DNA of 64,000 bases from Scylla paramamosain (GCF_035594125.1 NC_087155.1:3154192-3218191), one strand, 5' to 3'. Shown: positions 29,216-39,648, numbered from the stretch's first letter. Numbers and translations: made by a program. The notes: generated from the letters alone by a model not told the origin.

Positions 29216-29488
29216 ACCACGTTGCTATTTTTGTGACTACATAATGTTGGTTTGTGTGGCTCGCTTCTTCATTTATGTATCTAGGTTTAGACTCCCCAGC
29301 CTAGAAGGTTGCTTTTGTTGTTTGGGATGTGCTTGTGTGAGTGGAGGTGTTATAAGTGTATCTGTGTACTTGTTCGTGCAAGTGTGGTACTACGCTGTAA
29401 GTCATTGTCGTGTGAGTAGTGTATTGCAAATGTCTATGTTGTTTCATGTATTAATGTGAGTATTCGTGTGTCTGTTGTTTGTATGGAT

Positions 29489-29540
<52 letters not shown>

Positions 29541-29883
29541 TATGCCCCGACAACTCAGGGCGCAGAGTAGAGTAAGTGTGACGCGAGCTTGATGGGTTAG
29601 GTTTCTCAGTGGAGAATTTCCCTACACCGCAGCACCCATGTGATATCTCTTGCTGCAGCCGGCTGCAGCAAGCATCGACCGGAGCCAAACCCCTCGCCGA
29701 GACGGGGAAAGATATACGTTGTGGGACCGTTCCCAACCACACTGAACTGACTACACGTCCCGTCCCGGCGACTCAGGGCGCGGAATGGAAGTGGAGAGTC
29801 CTGGGAACGCGCGCATATCCCACCGAGTAAGCACTTGTTGGTGTGTATTACAGGGAGTGGGTCTGAGGCAGTTGATTTTGATA
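29101..29883 (-). other. Family B 3' region with internal A49
   Basis: Sequence after the ORF2 stop. The first 340 or so bases on the minus strand are GC-richer and contain a perfect 24-bp palindrome at 29649-29672. Then come 49 A residues (29491-29539 as T). A further 390 bp of AT-richer sequence follows, ending in AGTTC-type repeats at the target duplication. The tail beyond the A run may be part of the element or transduced flanking DNA. Confidence 0.6.
29649..29672. repeat. Perfect 24-bp palindrome
   Basis: CTTGCTGCAGCC followed directly by its exact reverse complement. In the element transcript it could fold as a hairpin in the 3' untranslated region. Whether it has a role is unknown. 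Confidence 0.85.
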
Positions 29884-32646
29884 TTATTTGTATTTAGGTG
29901 AGATTGGTTGTTGTATTTTTTCTAAGCTACTGGGGTAGAATCTATGATATTTTTGTATGTGTGTTTTATTTTCTATAAGTTTTAGGTAGGTGTCGTTTTG
30001 CATGCGTTCCAAGGATAGCCAGATTTTTTGTGCTTGTTCCTGTAGAAAAATGTTTAGTGGCTTAGTATTGGTGTGCATATGTATTTCTTCGGTAGTCATT
30101 GTGTATGGATAATATTGGTTTGTGGCGAATCTCAGAGCTTTGTTTTGTACTTTTTGCAGTATGCTAAGTTGGCTGTCGCTCACTGCATGTAGGGGAACAG
30201 GTGGGTACTGCAGTATGGGTATAATTAATGCTTTAACCAAGTGAGTTTTTATTTTATCTGGGAGTCCTTTTAGCCTGTATAGTTTATTTAGGGCAACATC
30301 TGCTTTTACTTTTCTCTTTTTTACATGGGAAATATAGGCATTTGATATTGTGAGGCCTAGGCTTGTTCCTTCTTCACAGAATTGTATAATCTTCCCGTCT
30401 ATATTCAATGGTGTCTTTGTTTTGCTGGCTATGTGTAGTGGGGTAAATTTGTTGATATTTGTCTTGATTTTCCATTTTCTCTCAAATTCATTTACAGTCT
30501 TAATTTCTCTTTCTGTTATGAGTTTAATCATGTTTTTGGATTTTCCTGGGTAACCTGTTATCTGCGTGATGTCGTCTGCATATGCTATGTTGATTCCATG
30601 TCTTGGTTGAGGAATGTCACTGGTATATATGGTAAAGAGTGTAGGTGATAATACGCTGCCTTGTGGCACTCCTGAATGTAAGTGTATTATTTGCCCTGTG
30701 TAGTTTTTTATTTTAATCTGTGCTGATCTATCGTCCAGGAAATCACAAAGGAGTTTTTCTATGGTGATTGGGATGTTAAGTTGTAGCAATTTATATTTTA
30801 ACCCTAAGTGCCATACTTTATCGAAAGCCTTCGAGATGTCCCTGAGAACTACTTGACAATGTCCTTTATCACTTTTGTTTTGTGCTATTTGTTCGGTTAT
30901 TAATGCAAGTGCTTGGTGTGTACCCCTGTTTGCTCTGAATCCGAATTGATTATTGTTGTATTTATTGTGCAATTCCATAAATTGTTTGATCCTTGAATTG
31001 ATGATTCTCTCAAAGATTTTTCCAGGCACTTCGAGTAAGGATATGGGTCTATAATTTTCTGGTTTATGTGGGTTCTTGCCAGCTTTAGGAATAAGTTTTA
31101 TTATTGATTTTTTCCAAATATCGGGAAAATACCCTGATGAAAGTGAAGCATTGAATATATTTGTTAGCGATTGTATTGCTTTTGTGGGCAATTTGTTTAA
31201 AATTATTTTATTTATATTACTATAGCCTGGGGCTGTGTTCTTACTTTGTTTTATTGTATGGTTCACGTCTTCAGGAGTTATTTCTTGGTCTAATGGTGTG
31301 GTATTTAGGCGGGAGTAGTCTGCGGTGTTAAATGGGGTTATTCTGTATGAGTTATCCCTTAGGAAGGCGTGCACATCAGGTCTGTTTTCGTCATTATCAT
31401 CTTCAGTGTTTGAGTCTGATTCTGTGTCTGAGGTTTCGTCTCCAAAAACCTTTTCCCAGATTTTTCTGTGCTCTATTTCTTGTGAAATTGGTGTATATAG
31501 TTTTTTGTTGTTACCATTAAGTATGTAATGTGGTTCAGGCTCTGATTCTCCGCAGAGTAGTTTGATTTTTTTCCAGAATGTTTTTGGGTCGCGGTAAACA
31601 TCTGCTGTCTTTTTTATTGTGTTGCTCCAACTTTCATTTGCCTCTCGAGTCATAGTATCTTGTAAAATTGTACGTAGAATTTTGTAGTGTGTGTAGTGTT
31701 GGTTTGTCCATCCGTGTGTTTCTGCATGTTGTCTCATCGTATTGTAACTGATTATAATCTTTTTTGTGTTGTGACTGTGTGTTGGGGAAGGCAGTTGCTT
31801 AAAGTGAGTTGTGGGTATGTGATTGGCTATTGCATCTTTTGTGACTTTGTACCATTTTTCTATTTCTTGGTCTATTTCTTCTAGACTTGCTTCTTGAAGA
31901 TTTGGAATTGTCATGTTGTTGTTAATTTCTTCGCTGAAATTTTCCCAGTTTGCTTTTTTGAGGTTTTTCCTTGCTGGTGATGGAATAAGAATTGGTGAGG
32001 AGGATATAGTCATGATGATGGGGATGTGATCACTGGTGGTTATGGGTCCCTGAGTAATGTGGTAGTTATGGTAGGTGCTGTTGTTTGACAAGATTATGTC
32101 TGGATTTGTTCTTCGGTTTCTAGTAAAAAAGATCGGGAAGTGAGGGCCGACATGTTGGATTAGTCTATTGTCTATCATTTTTTGAAGCTGGTTTCCCTTT
32201 GTATTTGTGTGATTGTAGCCAAAAAGAGCGTGGTTTGCATTTAAGTCTGCTATCATGTAAACTGGCTGTCTTTTTCTGAAGAGTTTTGTAAAATCGGGGG
32301 TTGGTATGTAATCCCTACTTGGTGGTTGGTATAATGTACTTATAGTTATCGGGCCTGTGAGTGTTTCTACTTGAATTGCTATTATGTCAGATATGAAGTC
32401 AGAGGTGACTTTGTGTTTGATATTATGTTTTATTGCTATGGCTGTTCCGTCACTTGCTGTCTGTAGTGTGTTTTTTTGGTAGCATCTGTAGCCAGGGATT
32501 TTAATGTGGGTGTTGTTTGTTTGGCAGTGGCTGTTTATCAGAATTATATCTGGGTTTAGTTCTCTGTATGTATTGCTAAGTTCCAATTTACGCTTTCTCC
32601 AGTGTAGTACATTATGTTGGATTACTTTTATAGTGTTGTTTAACAT
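29884..32646 (-). CDS. Family B ORF2: endonuclease-reverse transcriptase
   Basis: This open frame of 920 codons encodes the enzyme that nicks target DNA and copies the element RNA at the nick (target-primed reverse transcription), acting in the nucleus. The EN domain is at about residues 5-215: N-terminal QHNVLHWRKRK, ADLNAN with catalytic Asp near 134, and SDH at 205-207. An acidic linker rich in D, E and S lies near 402-421. The RT domain is at about 500-760: NYRPISLLEV near 531, QFGFR at 567-571, motif A LRDISKAFDKVWH with Asp near 603, motif B SGVPQGSVLSP near 658-668, and motif C YADD at 689-692. The thumb has LGLTISN. No RNase H domain is visible. The first Met lies 6 bases after the ORF1 stop, typical of LINEs. 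No internal stops, so it may be functional. Confidence 0.93.
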   Translation of the reverse strand: MLNNTIKVIQHNVLHWRKRKLELSNTYRELNPDIILINSHCQTNNTHIKIPGYRCYQKNTLQTASDGTAIAIKHNIKHKVTSDFISDIIAIQVETLTGPITISTLYQPPSRDYIPTPDFTKLFRKRQPVYMIADLNANHALFGYNHTNTKGNQLQKMIDNRLIQHVGPHFPIFFTRNRRTNPDIILSNNSTYHNYHITQGPITTSDHIPIIMTISSSPILIPSPARKNLKKANWENFSEEINNNMTIPNLQEASLEEIDQEIEKWYKVTKDAIANHIPTTHFKQLPSPTHSHNTKKIIISYNTMRQHAETHGWTNQHYTHYKILRTILQDTMTREANESWSNTIKKTADVYRDPKTFWKKIKLLCGESEPEPHYILNGNNKKLYTPISQEIEHRKIWEKVFGDETSDTESDSNTEDDNDENRPDVHAFLRDNSYRITPFNTADYSRLNTTPLDQEITPEDVNHTIKQSKNTAPGYSNINKIILNKLPTKAIQSLTNIFNASLSSGYFPDIWKKSIIKLIPKAGKNPHKPENYRPISLLEVPGKIFERIINSRIKQFMELHNKYNNNQFGFRANRGTHQALALITEQIAQNKSDKGHCQVVLRDISKAFDKVWHLGLKYKLLQLNIPITIEKLLCDFLDDRSAQIKIKNYTGQIIHLHSGVPQGSVLSPTLFTIYTSDIPQPRHGINIAYADDITQITGYPGKSKNMIKLITEREIKTVNEFERKWKIKTNINKFTPLHIASKTKTPLNIDGKIIQFCEEGTSLGLTISNAYISHVKKRKVKADVALNKLYRLKGLPDKIKTHLVKALIIPILQYPPVPLHAVSDSQLSILQKVQNKALRFATNQYYPYTMTTEEIHMHTNTKPLNIFLQEQAQKIWLSLERMQNDTYLKLIENKTHIQKYHRFYPSSLEKIQQPISPKYK

Positions 32647-32652
32647 GATGAA

Positions 32653-33333
32653 CTATTGTGAGTTTTTCCTGATTTTTTCTTGTCTGTCTGGAGGTGAACG
32701 CAACATTTCTCTCCCTGGTCTTAGTTTTTTGTACAGATCATCAGCAATTGTTTTGAAGCAGTTTACGTATTCTATTTTCTCATCTTTAATTGCTTCAATT
32801 ACTCTGAAATAGTCTATGTCATAACTTTCTATTTTTGCAGTGAAGGTTTTGTTTGAAATTAGCTCGAATATTTCATCTCCTGATAGGGTTGATTCTGGAA
32901 GGCCAATGCTCTCTGGGGTGAAGATTGTTAGTCCAATGTCTGTAGACTTTATTTTATTTTTAGTGTTTCCTCGTTTCCTAGATCTTGATCTGTGTCTGTC
33001 TGATTTGTGTTTTATTGAGCTGCTTGGGTGAGGTTTATGTGCTTCTTCTTCTGCTGTGTTGTCTGTCTGCACTGACTCTTCATTTTGGTTGGATTGTGGT
33101 GCAGGAGTATTATTCTGAAGGTTGTTTGTGTCATTGGTATTTGGGGTGTGTGAGGTGCTGTTTACTTGAGGAAGTTTGTTTATTATTTTGACAGAAGGAG
33201 GGTTAGGAGGAGCTTTTATTTGTGGCAAGCTGTTCATAGCTAGCATGTTGTTTAGCTCAGTGTTGTAGCTTCCAGGTTCACCCAGGTTGTGCATGTGGGC
33301 GTGCATGATGCAGGTGTAGATTTTGGCATACAT
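32653..33333 (-). pseudogene. Family B ORF1, C-terminal part
   Basis: The frame is open from about 33460 down to 32653; the first in-frame Met is at 33333 but the sequence upstream of it is also open. It encodes a Gln, Asn and Pro-rich linker, a basic KHKSDRHRSRSRKRG patch and an acidic C-terminus with LSGDEIFELISNK. It is out of frame with the zinc-knuckle part (33455-34156). The two meet at a run of seven A residues on the minus strand near 33459-33466. One base fewer would join them, so ORF1 is either broken by a homopolymer insertion or read through a frameshift. The stop is 6 bases before the ORF2 start. Confidence 0.75.
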
Positions 33334-33454
33334 TTCGTTACTTAGTTGTGGTGTGTTTGGTGAGGATGTATTAGGTTGTTGGCTTGAGGGGGTTTGTAAT
33401 TGTTGTTTTGTAATTTGGCTGTATGTGGCTGTGCTTTGCTTGCTGTTTGTTCTC

Positions 33455-34156
33455 TTATTTTTTTATGATGTCCTTCCGCATGGGGCATTTGGCTGCTAAG
33501 GTGCGATGGGCTCCTTGGCAATTCAGGCACTTTTTGTTGAGGCTTAGACATTCACGCCAGGTGTGGGAGGTGGAAGAACATTCTGAACAGATTTTGTAGT
33601 CTGTTGGCTTTTTGCATTGGTTTGTGAAATGATCTTCTAATTCGTAGCATCTGAAGCAAGTGGTGATATTGTAAAATACTTCTTGTTTTATATTATAGTG
33701 AGGGATGCTCATCTGAAATAGTCTTAGGCCATCTGTCTGGGCTTTCTTGGCATATGAAGTCTCTTTGAATGTAATTTTCAATGTCCTTGAGTTTGGGAAT
33801 TTGAAAATAGAATCGATACTATTCGCGGTCCAGGTGTTATTCTGATAGATTTCTTCAAGGATGTCTGCTTCATTGTTCTTGTAGATGTGATTTTCAGTGC
33901 TTGGAATAATTACAGATCTGCTTGCCTTGAGTTCTGGTGGTGTGATAGTTTGAAAGCCTTCACCTTTGAGTTCGTTTTCGGTCTTTTGCTTGAAAATCTT
34001 GTCTTGTTCGTCTTCTGAGCCCGTGATTATACTATAGCCGTCCGATAATGGAATCAACTTGGTAATGTATACACCATTCTTTGAGAGTATTTCCAAGAGG
34101 CAGCTGGTTCTTCTCGGGTCCTTGCTGTTTGAGGATTTTATTTTAACTCTAGGCAT
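33455..34156 (-). CDS. Family B ORF1, N-terminal part with zinc knuckles
   Basis: This 233-codon frame resembles the gag-like RNA-binding protein of Jockey-type LINEs, which packages element RNA. An N-terminal region of about 150 residues precedes three Cys-His knuckles near the C-terminus: CFRC...H...C, CSEC-X4-H-X4-C (canonical CCHC) and CLNC...H...C. The frame stops right after KDIIKK at an A7 run, although the usual ORF1 would continue; the remainder lies in another frame at 32653-33460. Start chosen at the Met MPRVKIK near 34156, just inside the 5' UTR boundary. If the frameshift is a mutation this ORF1 is truncated but keeps its RNA-binding motifs. Confidence 0.82.
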   Translation of the reverse strand: MPRVKIKSSNSKDPRRTSCLLEILSKNGVYITKLIPLSDGYSIITGSEDEQDKIFKQKTENELKGEGFQTITPPELKASRSVIIPSTENHIYKNNEADILEEIYQNNTWTANSIDSIFKFPNSRTLKITFKETSYAKKAQTDGLRLFQMSIPHYNIKQEVFYNITTCFRCYELEDHFTNQCKKPTDYKICSECSSTSHTWRECLSLNKKCLNCQGAHRTLAAKCPMRKDIIKK

Positions 34157-34778
34157 TGTTCCAGAATGAAAAATTGCTTACATGGGAAGAATAATCCTAT
34201 AAGGGGGCCGTAGCCCGACAAAATACCACAGCTAAAAATGGAAAGATAAATGAAGATGCCTGCCTATGCAGGGGCAGTTTAGCCACCCGGCTCCTAGAAG
34301 CCGTCGCAATGGCCCTGCCCCGCGACCTAACCCTATCCAGTTTTCCTCTGAGGGAGGGAAAAGGAAATGGTAAGATGAGATAAAGAAGGAGGCTAACCCA
34401 GCAGCCTACAAGGTCAGATCCAGCGGGTCCACCCTAGCCCCCGAGGGTCACTCTCGGGGACGTCTTGGGTCCGCTCACCGTGGTCTGGCTATGTAGGGGG
34501 CTGGGAGCAAGGAGAGGGAAGGGAGAGGATGGCGAGACGCCCACCGGGCGAGCTCTCACCGGTCAGGGAGAGCTCCGGTACACAGTGGCGCCTTTATCGC
34601 TGTCTATTCGGTCCAGAATGTGTGCTCAGTGAGCTTCTGCCTCTCCGGTGCTTGGCAGGTAGCCGTGAGAGTGGGGAGGCAGCGAGGAACGGTGGAGCTA
34701 TCCAGGGGGATGTGTGCTCTCTCCAATCGATGATTGAGTCTCTAGCTCGAATCTCTCAGCTGACACCGAGTTCTGTGC
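34157..34778 (-). promoter_or_regulatory. Family B 5' UTR
   Basis: About 620 bp between the target duplication and the ORF1 start, noticeably GC-richer than everything around it. LINEs of this type normally carry an internal promoter here. That role is inferred from the family; no specific promoter element was identified. The minus-strand element begins GCACAGAACTCGG. Confidence 0.55.
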
Positions 34779-34809
34779 CTGAAGACAGTCAGTTAGAGGA
34801 GAGGAGTTG
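34779..34809 (-). mobile_element. Family A copy 6, 5' remnant beyond the family B insertion
   Basis: These 31 bases continue the family A coding sequence interrupted at 29100 (…CAGTTAGAGGAGAGGAGTTG). The first 14 are the second copy of the target-site duplication. Beyond 34809 the sequence switches to the block shared with 22056-22115. Confidence 0.9.
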
Positions 34810-34874
34810 ATAAGACAAGGACACTACTATCCTAAGAGGAGTTTCCCAAGACGGAAGGAGTCTTCCTAAAAAGA

Positions 34875-34956
<82 letters not shown>

Positions 34957-34971
34957 TTATTTATTTATTTA

Positions 34972-35003
<32 letters not shown>

Positions 35004-35420
35004 GTGAATTTCTCCGGCTATAGTCGTGAGTACAGACACTTAGTGGTGCACCACACCAATATTAAATAAAACACTTGTGGTAACGCAAACACTCTTAGAC
35101 TTCATGTATAACTTACCTATTTCACAGTGATACGTTACTGATGCGGAAATTAAAATAATTTAGCTTACCTCTTAAAAATCGTTTTCTTTTTTCTGTTGGA
35201 TGGAGCGCCCGCTCTCGTTTTCTCTTAAGTGTTCTGGGATAGCTAAAACAATTTTATTTCCGTCCCAAAACCTTCAATTCTGTTAAAATTTTCACACTTC
35301 TAACAATACTTACCATTCATCCTTTAAGGGTGGAAACGCCTTTGGACGATGGAAACGTAATGTAAGTGTGTAATTAATACCTAATTAAGACAGTAATAAC
35401 AGCATCTTTTATTGGGGAAA
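34810..35420. other. Palindrome segment: empty-site (TA)n and non-satellite DNA
   Basis: 34810-34876 is the reverse complement of 22057-22115. (TA)n at 34877-34952 and an ATTT plus poly(T) run to 34999 occupy the place that holds copy 4 in the left arm. 34999-35420 is the reverse complement of 19641-20112. No gene was seen. Confidence 0.8.
34877..34952. repeat. (TA)n at the site lacking copy 4
   Basis: About 76 bp of TA joins the same two flanks that bracket (TA)n, copy 4 and (TA)n in the left arm. Confidence 0.93.
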
Positions 35421-37165
35421 CAAAATTATAGTACCCTACATTCGGAAACGAAAACACATTACGAGAAACTTGTATTATGAGTGTTTTTTAGCTTCTTATG
35501 TACCAAAACGCTAAAACGCTTGCAAAATTCCTTTCATGGAGAAACAGAATAGCATTACCATAAACAATTATTTTGAGTTTTTTTTTTTTTATTGTTACGT
35601 ACAAAAACGCCCATTTACATGAGAAGCACACTATATGGGGCGAGGAACGTGTATTATGAGCGTTTTCACAATGTGAAAATATTAAAAATGCCTTTCCTTT
35701 GGTAGGCATGTTCTGTTTCCTCATATGGAGTGTTATTCATGCGCTTTAGCGTTCTGGTATCTAAGAAACTCAAAAACACTCATAATACACGTTTCTCGTA
35801 GTGTGTTTTCGTTTCCGAATGTAGGGTACTTTCCTTGCATTTTGGGGTTTTCACAGAAACAAACTCAAAACTCTCAAACTACACCTTTTTTGATAAAGTT
35901 GTTCTATTTCTTCATAAAGTTTGTTTTGCTTATGTTTAAACGATTTGGAATGTAGGTAACTTGAAAGCACTAAAATACACGTTTTTGTTTATGTTGTGCT
36001 TTCCCATATAGGGTGCTTTCATTTCTTTTGAGCATGGAAAGCACCCTATGTAGGAAAACAAAATTACATTAATAAAGACGTCTCTTTTCAGTGTTTTTCA
36101 GCTATTTACGCACCAAAACGATAAAAACGAATGCAAAGAATCCTTCACAAACAAATTGTATAATTTCATCAGAAATGTGTATTTTCAGGCTTTTTTGAGT
36201 TTATTACAAAGAAAATAACAAAATGCATGAAAAATACTTTATATGTGGAAAAGAAATGACATTACCAGAAAAGTGTATTACAAGTGTTTATGAGCTTCTT
36301 AGGTACGAAAACTCTAAAAAAGCCTGAATAGCACTCTATATGGAAAAACAGAACAACACTACGAAAAACGTGTATTTTGAGTTTTTTCTTTTTCAAGTAA
36401 TATGTATTAAAACACCAGAATTCTTGCAAAGCCTCCTATATAAAGGAATCGAAGCGACATTAACAGAAACGTGTCATTTGGGTATTTTTTAGTGTTTTAA
36501 GCACAAAATACTAAAAAGCATGGAAAGCACCCTATATGGGAATACAAAAAGAAAAAAAAAATCTTTCCAGTGTTTTTTCTCCTTATGTACCAAAATCTTA
36601 ACACCCTTTAACAGAAAAATATTACAATAAAAAAGTGTTCTGAGTGTTTTTAAGTTTATTACGTACAAAAAACAAAGAATGCATGTAAATTGCAGTATAT
36701 AGGATTAGGAAAACGAAAAGATATTACGAGAAACGTGCATTATGAGTATTTTTAAGCTTCTTAGGTACCAATGCGCTAAAAAGTATGAATAGCACTCTAT
36801 ATGGAGAAACGAAACAATATAACGAAAAACATGTGTTTTAAGTATTTTCACATTGTTTGGTACCAAAATGCCAAAATGAATATAAAGCACCATATATGGG
36901 AAAGGAAACGAGATTTCCAGAAACAGGTCTTTTTGTGTTTATAAGCGTGCTTGGCATCAAAACGCTAAAAAGCACGGAAAGCACCATAGGTGGGAAAACA
37001 AAACAACGTTACTTAAAATATGTTTTGAGTGTTTTTAGGTGCCTACCAAAATGATAAACGAATGTAAAACACCCTCTATAGAAAAAAAAAAAATACAATA
37101 ACGAAAAAAAGTATATTTTTAATTTTTTTTGCCCTCGATACACAGAAAAACGCCAATTTTTTTTT
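35421..37165. repeat. Satellite, mixed orientation, outer right arm
   Basis: Minus orientation to about 35690, plus to about 36030, minus to 37165. To 36718 it mirrors 18346-19640. From 36719 it is ordinary five-type satellite that stops inside a C-type monomer (GCCAA) at the family A complex. Confidence 0.8.
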
Positions 37166-37255
37166 TCTTTTTTTTTATGTAGGAAGGACACTGGCCATGG
37201 GTGACAAAAATCTAATAAAATAAATGCCCACTGAAATGCCATTGCCATAAAAGGG

Positions 37256-37489
37256 TCAAGGCAGTGGACAAAAATAGATGGATAAGTGTCTTGAAACCTC
37301 CCTCTTGAAGGAATTCAAGTCATAGGAAGGTGGAAATACAGAAGCAGGCAGGGAGTTCCAGAGTGTACCAGAGAAAGGGATGAATGATTGAGAATACTGG
37401 TTAACTCTTGCGTTAGAGAGGTGGACAGAATAAGGGTGAGAGAAAGAAGAAAGTCTTGTGCAACGAGGCCGCGGAAGGAGAGGAGGCAT
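37256..37489 (-). pseudogene. Family A copy 7, C-terminal end
   Basis: About 77 codons in the family frame: PRPRCTRLSSFSHPYSVHLS, SQSFIPFSGTLWNSLPASVF and SYDLNSFKREVSRHLS, ending at a slightly altered C-terminus. It is separated from the RT frame by the duplicated segment. Confidence 0.75.
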
Positions 37490-37500
37490 GCAGTTAGCAA

Positions 37501-38100
37501 GATCAGAAGAACAGTTAGCATGAAAATAGCGGTAGAAGACAGCTAGATATGCAACATTGCGGCGGTGAGAGAGAGGCTAAAAACAATCAGTTAGAGGAGA
37601 GGAGTTAATGAGACGAAAAGCTTTTGATTCCACCCTGTCTAGAAGAGCAGTATGAGTGGAACCCGCCCCAGACATGTGAAGCATCTTCCATACATGGACG
37701 GATAAGGCCCTTGTACAGAGTTAGCAGCTGGGGGTTGAGAAAAACTGACGGGGACGTCTCAGAACACCTAACTTCATAGAAGCTTCATAGAAGCTTCATA
37801 GATCAGAAGAGCAGTTAGCATGAAAATAGCGGTAGAAGAAAGCTATATATGCAACATTGCGGCGGTGAGAGAGAAGCTGAAGACAGTCAGTTAGAGGAGA
37901 GGAGTTGATTAGACGACAAGCTTTTGATTCCACCCTGTCTAGAAGAGCAGTATGAGTGGAACCCCCCCAGACATGTGAAGCATACTGCATACATGGAAGG
38001 ATAAGGCCCTTGTACAGAGTTAGCAGCTGGGGGGGTGAGAAAAACTGGCGGAGACGTCTCAGAACACCTAACTTCGTAAAAGCTGTTTTAGCTAGAGATG
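37501..38100. repeat. 300-bp tandem duplication inside copy 7
   Basis: GATCAGAAGAACAGTTAGC at 37501 recurs at 37801 with one change, and the two 300-bp units are similar throughout. They differ at several positions and only the second carries the variants shared with copy 8. A chimeric join of two family A copies is therefore as likely as a simple duplication. Confidence 0.8.
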
Positions 38101-39007
38101 AGATGTGAAGTTTCCAGTTCAGATTATAAGTAAAGGACAGACTGAGGATGTTCAGTGTAGAAGAGGGGGACAGTTGAGTGTCATTGAAGAAGAGGGGATA
38201 GTTGTCTCGAAGGTTGTGTCGAGTTGATAGATGGAGGAATTGAGTTTTTGAGGCATTGAACAATACCAAGTTTGCTCTGCCCCAATCAGAAATTTTAGAA
38301 AGATCAGAAGTCAGGCGTTCTGTGGCTTCCCTGCGTGATATATTTACCTTCTGAAGGGTTGGCCGTCTATGAAAAGACGTAGAAAAGTGCAAGGTGGTAT
38401 CATCAGCGTAGGAGTGGATAGGACAAGAAGTTTGGTTTAGAAGATCATTAATGAATAATAAGAAGAGAGTGGGTGACAGGACAGAACCCTGAGGAACACC
38501 ACTATTAATAGATTTAGCAGAAGAACAGTGACCGTCTACCACAGCAGCAATAGAACGGTCAGAAAGGAAACTTGAGATGAAGTTACAGAGAGAAGGATAG
38601 AAACCGTAGGAGGGTAGTTTGGAAATCAAAGCTTTGTGCCAGACTCTATCAAAAGCTTTTGATATGTCCATGGCAACAGCAAAAGTTTCACCAAAATCTC
38701 TAAAAGAGGATGACCAAGACTCAGTAAGGAAAGCCAGAAAATCACCAGTAGAGCGGCCTACACGGAACCCATACTGGCGATCAGATAGAAGGTTGTGAAG
38801 TGATAGATGTTTAAGAATCTTCCTGTTGAGGATAGATTCAAAAACTTTAGATAGGCAGGAAATTAAAGCAATAGGACGGTAGTTTGAGGGATTAGAACGG
38901 TCACCCTTTTTAGGAACAGGTTGAATATAGGCAAACTTCCAGCAAGAAGGAAAGGTAGATGTTGACAGACAGAGCTGAAAGAGTTTGACTAGGCAAGGTG
39001 CAACCAC
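37796..39007 (-). pseudogene. Family A copy 7, reverse transcriptase frame
   Basis: This 403-codon RT frame has all catalytic motifs: NYRPIALISC, motif A AVAMDISKAFDRVWH with Asp near residue 114, SGVPQGSVLSP, and YADD near 200-203. The thumb and beginning of the C-terminal block (LSHRRNVAYIAFFYRYF) are present, after which the frame runs into the duplication junction near 37800. Its variants SKACRLI, LQLLSHRR and AYIAFF are shared only with copy 8, which shows a close relationship. The start is internal to the parental protein. It lacks EN and the C-terminus. Confidence 0.85.
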
Positions 39008-39648
39008 GGAGGCTCAGTTTCGGAGAACAATAGGAGGGACCTTATCAGGTTTAGGCCAGCGAGGGCATGGAAAACATCATTGCGAAGAATTTTAATAGGT
39101 GGCATGAAGTAATAGGAAGGCATGAAGTCAGAGAGTGGAGGAGAGGGAGGAACAAGCCCAGAATCGTCCAAGGTACAGTCTTTAGCAAAGGTTTGAGCTT
39201 TAGAAATAGATGTGATAGCAGTGATGCCATCTAGTTGAAATAGAGGAGGGAAAGAAGAAGCAAAGTTCTTGGAGATATTTTTGGCTAGATGCCAGAAATC
39301 ACGAGGGGAGTTAGATCTTGAAAGATTTTGACATTTTCTGTTAATGAAGGAGTTTTTGGCTAGTTGGAAAACAAACTTGGCATGGTTCCGGGCAGAAATA
39401 TAAAGTGCATGAGATTCTGGTGATGAATGGAAGGGTTAAGTACCTTTTGTGGGCCACCTCTCTATCATGTATAGCACGAGAACAAGCTGTGTTAAACTAA
39501 GGTTTAGAAGGTTTAAGACGAGAAAAAGAGTGAGGAATGTATGCCTCGATGCCACACACTATCACCTCTGTTATGCGCTCAACACAAAAAGACGGGTCTC
39601 TGACACGGAAGCAGTAGTCATTTCAAGGAAAATCAGCAAAATACCTCC

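Larger units (their letters stand above)
29101..34778 (-). mobile_element. Family B Jockey-like LINE, full-length, nested in copy 6
   Basis: This 5678-bp non-LTR retrotransposon on the minus strand is flanked by a perfect 14-bp target-site duplication. Order on the minus strand: 5' UTR of about 620 bp, gag-like ORF1 (frame-broken), a 6-bp gap, EN-RT ORF2 of 920 codons, and a long 3' region of about 780 bp containing an internal run of 49 A. The 3' terminus has short AGTTC repeats instead of poly(A). Two ORFs with zinc knuckles and no RNase H fit the Jockey clade. Its intact ends and open ORF2 make it the youngest-looking LINE in the window. Confidence 0.92.
27000..36718 (-). repeat. Right arm of large imperfect palindrome
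   Basis: Reverse-complement partner of 18346-25130. It carries its own later insertion, the 5678-bp family B element at 29101-34778, which accounts for most of its extra length. It lacks copy 4 and the 735-bp block found on the left. The match ends near 36718, where satellite continues on the right but differs on the left. Confidence 0.85.

Noticed and set aside
30350..31884. Plus-strand frames opposite family B ORF2
   Set aside because: Antisense to a strongly supported EN-RT frame and without recognisable domains.
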